Positions 6,191 to 11,916 of a DNA stretch of 11,916 bases are shown here, piece after piece. A program made the position numbers and the translations under genes. Location of the stretch: assembly GCA_003131365.1 (NCBI GenBank), contig PKVB01000006.1, positions 1 to 11,916 of the forward strand. The letters run 5' to 3'. Under the pieces are notes generated by a model that was not told where the DNA came from, ran no database searches, and worked only from the letters and a program-made list of their open reading frames with translations. Numbering within the stretch: position 1 is the stretch's first letter; each line of letters starts with the position of its first letter. This stretch comes from Gemmatimonadota bacterium (GTDB lineage Bacteria > Gemmatimonadota > Gemmatimonadetes > Gemmatimonadales > Gemmatimonadaceae).

Positions 6191-7564
6191 CTAAAACACC
6201 GCGCGACAGATGATGACCGACGCGACAACCCCCGCGAAATCCGCCAGCAAGCCTGCCGGGATGGCATGCCGCGTCTGTTTGATCCCGACCGAGCCGAAGT
6301 AGACTGCCGCGACGTAAAAGGTCGTTTCCGTGCTGCCGTAGATCGTTGCCGCCATCAGGCTCACGATATTGTCCGGCCCGAGCCGATGCACCACGTCGGT
6401 GAAAAGCGCGAGCGTCGCGCCCCCGCTCAGCGGACGCATTAACGCGATCGGGAGCAGATCAATCGGGAAATGGAGCGGCGCGAGAATCGGTGAAAGGGCG
6501 CGCGCGAGCAACTCGATTCCCCCGGCGCCCTTAAACATGTTGATCGCCACCAGCATGGTGACGAGAAACGGAATGATTTTGAGGATGACGCCGAAGCCCT
6601 CCTTCGCGCCCTCGACGAATTCGTCATAGACCTTGAGTCCGCGAAGCGCGGCATAAAGCACGAAAAACGAAAGCAGCAGCGGGATCGCGAGGAGCGACAG
6701 CGCGCTTACACTGCGCACGAAGAAGCTGGTCGGCGCGGACTCTCCCAAGGGCAAACCAAGCGCCTCCGGGAAAACCTGCCTAACGAAAAGCGCAAGAAAG
6801 AAAAGTGCGAAGAGCGTGAGAATCGCTTTCCCCCACGGACACACGCGCTCGTTGTCGCCGGGATCGGTGATCCCGGCCGCGCCAGATAATTCCGGATTTG
6901 CGGGTTGAACATTCGAATCAGCGCTCGTGTTCTCCGCTGAGCCGGGATCACCGATCCCGGCTACAACGCAATCAGCGCGCACGCGGAACCACGGCAGTTT
7001 CTCCAGCAGCTTCACCGAAGCAATCGCCACCGTCGCCGCACACAAGGTCGCGAGCAGTGCCGTACCGACGATCGCGGTCGGATTCCTCGACCCCGCGGCG
7101 ACCAGGATCGCGATTGCGGTGGTCGGGATCAATTGCACGGAGCTCGTATTGATCGCGAGAAAAGTGCACATCGCGTTCGTCGCCGTGCCGGGATGCGGAT
7201 TGAGGCGCTCCAAGTCGCGCATCGCGCGCAGGCCGAGCGGCGTGGCGGCATTGCCGAGCCCGAGCATGTTCGCCGCCATGTTCATCAACATCGAGCCCAT
7301 CGCCGGGTGATCGTTAGGCACGCCGGGAAATAGCCGGCGCATGACGGGACGCATACTGCGCGCCAGTTTTTGGATCAGCCCGGCGCGTTCCGCGAGCCGC
7401 ATCACGCCCAGCCAGAGCGCCATGATCCCGATCAGCCCGAGCGCGATGGTGACCGCCGTCTTCGCGCCATCGAACGCGCCGTCGGTCACTTCCTTGAGAT
7501 GACCCGTCGCGCCGCCGAGCGTCACGGCGAGCAGAATGAGGGCGAGCCAGATGTAGTTGAGCAC
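6191..7564 (-). CDS. spmA-spmB: Fused SpmA-SpmB-type membrane protein (nucleoside-recognition/Gate domains)
   Basis: This 457-residue multi-pass membrane protein joins two proteins that are separate in Bacillus. Residues 1-195 follow B. subtilis SpmA closely: GAFDGAKTAVTIALGL, the segment FPGVPNDHPAMGSMLMNMA, GLGNAATPLG and LAINTSSVQLIPTT. Residues about 285-457 follow SpmB: VYDEFVEGAKEGF, IALMRPLSGG, and ending with STETTFYVAAVYFGSVGIKQTRHA. The intervening ~90 residues include a polar linker partly encoded by two inverted repeat copies (6851-6967), then a membrane helix. SpmA/B are needed for spore-core dehydration in Bacillus, but such fusions are common in non-spore-forming Gram-negatives, where the role (possibly solute or nucleoside transport) is unproven. 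The start is GTG 7564: an in-frame TAG lies 9 bp upstream, and this start preserves the first membrane segment (NYIWLALILLAVTLGG). Confidence 0.9.
   Translation of the reverse strand: MLNYIWLALILLAVTLGGATGHLKEVTDGAFDGAKTAVTIALGLIGIMALWLGVMRLAERAGLIQKLARSMRPVMRRLFPGVPNDHPAMGSMLMNMAANMLGLGNAATPLGLRAMRDLERLNPHPGTATNAMCTFLAINTSSVQLIPTTAIAILVAAGSRNPTAIVGTALLATLCAATVAIASVKLLEKLPWFRVRADCVVAGIGDPGSAENTSADSNVQPANPELSGAAGITDPGDNERVCPWGKAILTLFALFFLALFVRQVFPEALGLPLGESAPTSFFVRSVSALSLLAIPLLLSFFVLYAALRGLKVYDEFVEGAKEGFGVILKIIPFLVTMLVAINMFKGAGGIELLARALSPILAPLHFPIDLLPIALMRPLSGGATLALFTDVVHRLGPDNIVSLMAATIYGSTETTFYVAAVYFGSVGIKQTRHAIPAGLLADFAGVVASVIICRAVF
6851..6967. repeat. Paired inverted copies of a palindromic repeat (REPIN-like), in frame inside spmA-spmB
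   Basis: The 27-bp sequence at 6851-6877 recurs in reverse complement at 6941-6967 with one mismatch. Each copy contains a 21-bp hairpin with 9-bp arms (GCCGGGATC / GATCCCGGC) and a 3-bp loop, at 6857-6877 and 6941-6961. Two REP-like hairpins in opposite orientation about 60 bp apart is the REPIN layout. The unit encodes AGIGDPGS and AAGITDPGD within the linker, without breaking the frame. Mobility is inferred; no REP-associated transposase is visible. Confidence 0.65.
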
Positions 7565-7607
7565 GCCTTGTCTCTAGCAGCGGTCAACAGCCGCGGAAAA
7601 GCGATTT

Positions 7608-7715
7608 AACCACGGATTACACAGATTTCACGGATGGGAAAAAGAGAGGATGCGTCTGCTCGGGGCGAATGCCTACCGCTCTTTCCCATCCGTGCAATCC
7701 GTGTAATCCGTGGTT
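7608..7715. repeat. 34-bp imperfect inverted repeat between recN and spmA-spmB
   Basis: The left arm (7608-7641, starting AACCACGGATTACAC) and right arm (7682-7715) match in reverse complement at 32 of 34 positions, with a 40-bp spacer. The arms contain sub-repeats of CACGGATT. Sequences of this kind recur between genes in soil Verrucomicrobia and related metagenomes, as far as I remember. The right arm ends directly at the recN stop codon (7716-7718), so the element may also act as the recN transcript terminator or 3' stabiliser, though no T-run is seen. Confidence 0.75.
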
Positions 7716-9377
7716 CTACACCTTGAGCAACGACGCAGCGTGCTTGAGCGCCGATTCGCTCTTGCCGCCAAGCATCCGCGCAATTTCCTCCTGCCGTGCT
7801 TCGCCTTTCACCTCGCGCAATTCCGAGAACGTTCGGCCGTGCGCCACCTCTTTCGTCACCACAAAATGCGTCGCGGCCGCCGCCGCGACCTGCGGCAGGT
7901 GCGTGATGCAGAGCACCTGGTGCTTCTCCGCCAGCGTCCGCATCTTCGCCCCGACCGCGTTCGCGATCTCGCCGCCGACGTTGGCATCGATCTCGTCGAA
8001 GACGAGCAGCGGAATCGCATCCTGCATCGCGAGCGTGGATTTGATCGCCAGCATCAGACGCGAGATTTCGCCGCTCGAAGCAATCAAACGCAGCGGCTTG
8101 GGCGGCTCGCCCGGATTGGGCGAGAAAAGCAGCTCGAGCGCATCGGTGCCGTTGAGCCGCGGCTCCTCGTTAGGCGTGAGGGTGGCGGCAAACTCCGATT
8201 GCCGAAACCCGAGGTCGGCCAGGTTGCGCCGGACGTTCTCGGCCAGCCTGGGCGCGGCCTTCGCCCGGGCCTTGCGCAGCGCCCCGGCCGACCGCTCGAG
8301 CGCCACTCGCGCTTGCTTGATCTCTTCCGCCAATCGTTCCAGCTCTGCATCGCGCCCTTCGATCTTGCGCATCCGCTCCGCCGCGCGCTCGCCAAAAGCC
8401 ATCACTTCCGGAATCGAGCCGCCATATTTTCGCTTCAACGATTCGAGCAAGGTGACTCGCTGTTCGAGTTGCGCGAGCTGCTCCGGGTCAAGGTCGAACC
8501 GTTCGGCATAACGATCGAGGGTGCGCGCGATTTCGGTCAGCTCGATGACCGCCGCGGCGTGCGCCTGGGAACTTTCGGCCAGGCCGGGATCGATTTTTTC
8601 CAGTTCCCGCAGAAGTCGCTGGGTTTCCGCGAGCTGATTCAGCACGGCGTTATCCGCCTCCGAGAGTTGCCGTGAAACCGAGGTCGCCAGCTCGATCAGG
8701 CGCCGGCTATTGCTCGCCAGCTTGTAGCGCGAAACAATTTCCTCCTCTTCGTTAGGCTGGAGTTTCGCTGAAGTAATTTCGTTCACCTGATGGCGGAGCA
8801 GGTCGAGCTCCTGTGCGCGCGCCGATTCCGCCGTGCTGAGCGACTGCTCCTCGGCGAGAAGGGCCTGCAGGCGGCGGAAGCATTGCTGATATTCCTGCAA
8901 GACCGGCTCGGCGTGTGCGAAACCATCGAGCAAGGCCAGCTGACGATCCGGCGAGAGAAGCGACTGGTGATCGTGCGGGCCGTGTAAATCCACCAACTCG
9001 TCGCCAATTGTTTTCAGGAGGGCGAGCGTCGTGGGCGAGCCATTGACGAACTGCCGGTTGCTTCCGCCTAACGAGAAGCTGCGTTTTACAATCAACTCCC
9101 CCGCGCACGGCTCGATGCCGGATTCCTCGAGGCGGGCGTTGAGGGCGGTGAAATCTTCGCCGGTGAAAATCGCCTCCACCGTGCACGCTTCGGCGCCGGT
9201 GCGGATGAGCGATTTATCCGCGCGCTCGCCGAGCAGCAACTGCAGCGCGCCGATGATGATCGACTTGCCAGCGCCGGTTTCGCCGGTGATCGCGGTGAAC
9301 TCCGGAGTCAGTTCCCACTCCAGATCCTCGACTAGGGCGAGGTTCTTGATCCGCAGCAAACTCAGGACCGCAGCCAT
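7716..9377 (-). CDS. recN: DNA repair protein RecN (SMC-like ATPase)
   Basis: RecN is a cytoplasmic SMC-family ATPase acting in RecA-dependent double-strand break repair. The 553-residue length is standard. Walker A GETGAGKS lies at 32-39 after the conserved opening (LRIKNLALVEDLEWEL). Coiled-coil-rich helices span about 160-360. The ABC signature SSGEISRLMLAIKS starts at 434, Walker B PLLVFDEID ends near 464, and the switch His is in CITHLPQVAA (about 490-499). All ATPase motifs are intact. ATG 9377 is chosen because it gives the usual 10 or so residues before the conserved RIKN block; no strong Shine-Dalgarno is visible. It is divergent from the PhnP-like gene with only 44 bp between them. 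No SOS box is recognisable there. Confidence 0.97.
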   Translation of the reverse strand: MAAVLSLLRIKNLALVEDLEWELTPEFTAITGETGAGKSIIIGALQLLLGERADKSLIRTGAEACTVEAIFTGEDFTALNARLEESGIEPCAGELIVKRSFSLGGSNRQFVNGSPTTLALLKTIGDELVDLHGPHDHQSLLSPDRQLALLDGFAHAEPVLQEYQQCFRRLQALLAEEQSLSTAESARAQELDLLRHQVNEITSAKLQPNEEEEIVSRYKLASNSRRLIELATSVSRQLSEADNAVLNQLAETQRLLRELEKIDPGLAESSQAHAAAVIELTEIARTLDRYAERFDLDPEQLAQLEQRVTLLESLKRKYGGSIPEVMAFGERAAERMRKIEGRDAELERLAEEIKQARVALERSAGALRKARAKAAPRLAENVRRNLADLGFRQSEFAATLTPNEEPRLNGTDALELLFSPNPGEPPKPLRLIASSGEISRLMLAIKSTLAMQDAIPLLVFDEIDANVGGEIANAVGAKMRTLAEKHQVLCITHLPQVAAAAATHFVVTKEVAHGRTFSELREVKGEARQEEIARMLGGKSESALKHAASLLKV

Positions 9378-9421
9378 TCCGGGAAGTTGACAGTTGAGGC
9401 CGAAGGTTTGCCAGATGAAAC
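9378..9421. promoter_or_regulatory. Short divergent intergenic region between recN and the PhnP-like gene
   Basis: Both start codons face away from this 44-bp gap, so each gene needs a promoter in it or inside its neighbour. I cannot identify clear -35/-10 elements or strong ribosome sites on either strand. A small inverted repeat, CAACTGTCAACT on the minus strand (9387-9398), shows repeated AACT but nothing diagnostic. Confidence 0.3.
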
Positions 9422-10228
9422 TTGCGGCCTCTGACGGCGAACAATTCTCAACTCTCCCTCACCTTCCTCGGGACCGGCACCTCGCAGGGCGTGCCGATGA
9501 TTCGTTGCGCCTGCGCGGTCTGCCGCTCAACCGATCCGCGTGACAATCGTACCCGCGCCTCGATTTATCTGCAAACACCGGAATGCGCCTTCGTTGTCGA
9601 CACCGGGACCGATTTCCGCACCCAGTGTCTGCGCGAAAACATCTGGCAGGTCGACGCCGTCATCATGACGCATGCGCACACCGACCATGTGATGGGCTTC
9701 GATGACTTGCGGCGTTTCGCCGCGCCGCGCGGCGGCCGCATGCCGGTCTACGCCTCGGCCGAAACGATGGGCGACCTGGAGCGCGTTTACGCCTTCGCTT
9801 TCCAGGCGGCGAACCCATCGCCCGGCTATTTGAAACCGGAGCCGCATATTATTGATGGTCCGTTTTCGTTAGGCGAGACAGCCATCACGCCGCTGCCGGT
9901 GCCGCATGGCGGCTCCGAAACCTACGGCTACCTTTTCTCGCGCCACGGCCGCAGGTTGCTCGTCTACCTGAGCGATTGCAGCGCGGTGCCGGACGAAATC
10001 GCGCGCCAGATCGCAGGCGTGCAATTGCTCGTGATCGACGCCCTGCGCCACAAACCCCATCCGACCCATCTCAGCATCGCCCAGGCGCTGGAAGTCGCGC
10101 GACGCGTGCAACCGGCACGAACCCTCTTCACTCACATCTGCCACGAGTTGGCGCAGGCGGCGGAAGCGGAATTGCCGCCGCAGACCGGCATCGCCTACGA
10201 CGGGTTGAAGATCGCTTTCCCGGCATGA
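9422..10228 (+). CDS. PhnP-like metallo-beta-lactamase-fold phosphodiesterase
   Basis: This 268-residue cytoplasmic enzyme has a layout close to E. coli PhnP, which hydrolyses cyclic ribose phosphate made during phosphonate use. After the FLGTGTSQGVP opening (15-25) comes a Cys cluster C29-A-C31-AV-C34, matching the structural zinc site of PhnP. The MBL metal motif is H84-A-H86-T-D88-H89. Further metal-ligand candidates are PHGGSETYGY (His near 161), YLSDCS and FTHICH near 240. No C-P lyase genes are nearby, so the substrate may be another cyclic phosphodiester; many genomes carry such a stand-alone homologue. The start is TTG 9422: a TGA in frame lies 3 bp before the preceding codon, no ATG or GTG precedes the conserved fold, and the nearby ATG 9415 is out of frame. 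Its stop overlaps the next ATG (ATGA), implying coupled translation. Confidence 0.88.
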   Translation: MRPLTANNSQLSLTFLGTGTSQGVPMIRCACAVCRSTDPRDNRTRASIYLQTPECAFVVDTGTDFRTQCLRENIWQVDAVIMTHAHTDHVMGFDDLRRFAAPRGGRMPVYASAETMGDLERVYAFAFQAANPSPGYLKPEPHIIDGPFSLGETAITPLPVPHGGSETYGYLFSRHGRRLLVYLSDCSAVPDEIARQIAGVQLLVIDALRHKPHPTHLSIAQALEVARRVQPARTLFTHICHELAQAAEAELPPQTGIAYDGLKIAFPA

Positions 10229-11802
10229 GAAGCCTCCTTTGCGCAATCGTCTTCGTCTCGTTAGGCGTGCGGGCCGATGCCGCGGACAGCGGAACGAATC
10301 TCGCGCCGGCGACGATTGTGATCTACAACCCCGCCGCGCCGGAGTCGGCCGGGCTGGCCCGCTTTTACGCGCAGGCGCGACACATCCCTAACGATCATCT
10401 GATCGGTCTCGCATGCTCGACTGAAGAGGAAATCAGCCGCCAGGCATACGACGAGACGATCGCCGAACCGCTTCGAAAGATTTTCGCGGAACGAAAATGG
10501 TGGACTCTGCCAACGGACGCCGACCAGCGCACCATCGTGACCGCGAACAGCATCAAGTTTGTCGCGCTGATGCGCGGCATGCCACTGAAGATTCGCGCGA
10601 CCGTCGCCTATCCAGGCGACCAGAAGGAAAACAACCCAATCGGCGAACACAACGAGGCCTCGGTCGATTCGGAACTGGCAACCCTCGGCTTCTTCTCCCG
10701 CCAAATCTCGGGCGCGACCGTCAATCCCTACTTCCAGAATTTTCGGCCGATCGCGGACCTCGAGGGATCACCGATGATGCTCGTCTGCCGGCTCGATGCG
10801 CCCACCGCGGGGATCGTTAGGCGAATGATCACCGACGCGGTCGAGACCGAAAAGTCCGGGCTCTGGGGTCGAGCCTATGTCGATGGCGCGGACCACGGCT
10901 CGGGCGGGCTGGCCGAAGGCGATCAATGGCTGGCGGCGATCGTCAAGGATCTGCGTCGCGTCGGTATCCCGGTGGTCTACGACACCGAGCCCGCGCTTTT
11001 CCCGTCCGGCTTCCCGATGAACGACTGCGCGCTCTACTACGGTTGGTACGCGGGCGGGGTCTCGGGTCCGTTCAACGATCCGGGTTTCGCCCTCACCCGC
11101 GGCGCGGTCGCGGTGCACATCCATTCCTATAGTGCGAGCACGCTGCGCTCGGCGACCCCCGGCTGGGTCGCGCCGCTTCTGAGCAAGGGAGCCGCCGCGT
11201 CGTTAGGCAACGTCTACGAGCCGTATCTGCAATTGACCGCGCACCTCGACATTTTCAACGATCGCCTTCTGCACGGATTTACTTTCGCCGAGAGCGCCTA
11301 CATGTCGATCCGGGTGCTCTCGTGGATGGGCGTCGCGGTGGGGGACCCGCTCTACCGGCCTTATGCCTCCTGGTTGCAACTGGACGCGAAGCGCGACAAC
11401 CGGAAGAAGAGCGACTGGCGGATGTATCACGACTTCGCGGTCAAGAATAGCCAGCGCGAGCCGGCGGACTACCGGACCACGGCGCGCGCGGCCGCTTCCC
11501 GCGCGAACAACGGGCCGGCAATCGAAGATCTCGGTCTGATGGAAAAAGAGGAAGGCCACTTCACCGCCGCCGTGAGCTACCTGCAACAGGCGCGCTCGCT
11601 CTACACGAAACCCGATGACATTCTGCGCACTGTCCTGGAGCAGGCCGATGCGTTGAGCAAGGCGGGCGACGAGAAGGCGGCGCTGGCCCTGGTGCGCAGC
11701 GTCGTGCAGCTGGTGCCGGATGCACCCGCGACGGCGCTGCTTCGCAAGATCGAGCAGCAACTCAATCCTGCGCCGACGCCGAAACCATTGCCGTCCCCCT
11801 AA
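10225..11802 (+). CDS. Secreted TIGR03790-family protein of unknown function with C-terminal helical repeats
   Basis: This 525-residue protein has a Sec signal peptide (MRSLLCAIVFVSLGVRADA, likely cut after residue 19), so it should be exported. The next ~320 residues match the TIGR03790 family, as I remember it, in TIVIYNPAAPESAGLARFYAQ, RHIPNDHLIGLACSTEEEISR and the YGWYAGGVSGPFNDPGF segment, then GAVAVHIHSYSASTLR. That family is frequent in Verrucomicrobia, Planctomycetes and Acidobacteria; its biochemical role is unknown. The C-terminal part (about 425-510) is helical and TPR-like (EEGHFTAAVSYLQQARSLY, then AGDEKAALALVRSVVQLVP), suggesting protein binding. The frame opens upstream at 9976, but ATG 10225 is preferred: it gives the signal peptide and overlaps the previous stop by 4 bp. 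The TAA stop lies inside a TCGTTAGG-type word (11798-11805). Confidence 0.88.
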   Translation: MRSLLCAIVFVSLGVRADAADSGTNLAPATIVIYNPAAPESAGLARFYAQARHIPNDHLIGLACSTEEEISRQAYDETIAEPLRKIFAERKWWTLPTDADQRTIVTANSIKFVALMRGMPLKIRATVAYPGDQKENNPIGEHNEASVDSELATLGFFSRQISGATVNPYFQNFRPIADLEGSPMMLVCRLDAPTAGIVRRMITDAVETEKSGLWGRAYVDGADHGSGGLAEGDQWLAAIVKDLRRVGIPVVYDTEPALFPSGFPMNDCALYYGWYAGGVSGPFNDPGFALTRGAVAVHIHSYSASTLRSATPGWVAPLLSKGAAASLGNVYEPYLQLTAHLDIFNDRLLHGFTFAESAYMSIRVLSWMGVAVGDPLYRPYASWLQLDAKRDNRKKSDWRMYHDFAVKNSQREPADYRTTARAAASRANNGPAIEDLGLMEKEEGHFTAAVSYLQQARSLYTKPDDILRTVLEQADALSKAGDEKAALALVRSVVQLVPDAPATALLRKIEQQLNPAPTPKPLPSP

Positions 11803-11823
11803 CGAAAACGCGACGAGGGAACT

Positions 11824-11916
11824 GTCATCCTGAGCGGAGCGCAGCGGAGTCGAAGGATCCCGTGGCGAAACCTTTCCGCCCTCACCACGGGATCCCTCGA
11901 CTGCGCTCGGGATGAC
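11824..11916. repeat. Imperfect inverted repeat downstream of the TIGR03790 gene (reaches the window end)
   Basis: The left arm (11824-11865, GTCATCCTGAGCGGAGCG and on to CCCGTGG) pairs with the right arm (11885-11916, CCACGGGATCC to GGGATGAC), with about 10 extra bases in the left arm and a 19-bp loop. Sequences beginning TGTCATCCTGAG are widespread intergenic repeats in soil bacterial genomes, as I recall. Its place 22 bp after the TAA could let it serve as a transcript end, but no T-run is visible in the window. Confidence 0.7.

Larger units (their letters stand above)
6779..11805. repeat. Iterated octamer TCGTTAGG (11 copies)
   Basis: Plus-strand copies start at 7311, 8167, 8749, 9866, 10258, 10814 and 11200. 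Minus-strand copies occupy 6779-6786, 9067-9074, 10387-10394 and 11798-11805. Nine of the eleven continue as TCGTTAGGC and two as TCGTTAGGG. They fall in all four right-hand genes, on both strands and in three frames: TCG-TTA-GGC (Ser-Leu-Gly) four times, CCT-AAC-GA (Pro-Asn-Asp/Glu) four times, GTT-AGG (Val-Arg) twice, and once across a stop codon. None was found from 1 to 6778. Confidence 0.85.

Noticed and set aside
6049..6267. N-terminal extension of the KAS II frame to ATG 6267
   Set aside because: The extra 73 residues are basic, match nothing in FabF and overlap the end of spmA-spmB; ATG 6048 gives a sensible Rossmann-type start.
7710..8675. Plus-strand 321- and 280-residue open frames
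   Set aside because: Both are antisense to recN and Arg- or Ser-rich; recN has all its ATPase motifs.
9976..10224. Upstream extension of the TIGR03790 frame
   Set aside because: It overlaps the PhnP-like gene and would bury the signal peptide; ATG 10225 fits both the signal peptide and the ATGA overlap.
1..11916. CRISPR array, tRNA or rRNA genes
   Set aside because: No regularly spaced direct repeats and no recognisable cloverleaf or rRNA sequence was seen on either strand.

Overview
The window reads as two pieces of different genomic background joined near base 6007-6024. Both pieces are GC-rich and Gram-negative in character (lipoprotein adaptor, TolC-type outer-membrane protein, no Gram-positive features), which suggests soil or sediment bacteria. 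The left piece (about 1-6010) resembles Gemmatimonadota or Acidobacteriota. The right piece (about 6020-11916) resembles soil Verrucomicrobia (Spartobacteria). Both affiliations are judged from remembered protein families and repeat types, not from a search.

Left piece, all on the minus strand. A tripartite drug-efflux operon reads from 4066 down past base 1: a TolC-type outer-membrane protein, a lipoprotein membrane-fusion protein and an RND inner-membrane pump that is cut by the window start. The genes are 1-2 bp apart, so they are probably translated together to form one envelope-spanning pump. Upstream, an AT-rich island at 4106-4160 carries a near-consensus sigma70-type promoter embedded in palindromes, which looks like a repressor operator. 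A separate minus-strand pair follows: a KAS II (fabF-type) gene, then an aquaporin. The KAS II protein lacks its first ~95 residues, although its catalytic Cys/His/Lys/His residues are all present. In their place are about 14 residues that look like the start of L-aspartate oxidase (NadB). This is the proposed join, either a metagenome assembly chimera or a real recombination at a shared IGSGIG-coding tract.

Right piece. On the minus strand are a fused SpmA-SpmB membrane protein and the DNA-repair ATPase recN. On the plus strand, divergent from recN, are a PhnP-like metallo-beta-lactamase-fold phosphodiesterase and a secreted TIGR03790-family protein of unknown function, overlapping by the 4 bp ATGA. 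This piece is rich in palindromic repeats: two inverted copies of a 27-bp hairpin unit inside the spmA-spmB linker, a 34-bp inverted repeat between recN and spmA-spmB, and another at the window end.

The most unusual signal is the octamer TCGTTAGG. It occurs 11 times between 6779 and 11805 on both strands and in all three coding frames, often using the otherwise rare TTA codon. It does not occur in the first 6.7 kb. It behaves like a genome-wide iterated word, comparable to DNA uptake sequences or HIP1, and it independently supports the two-genome reading.
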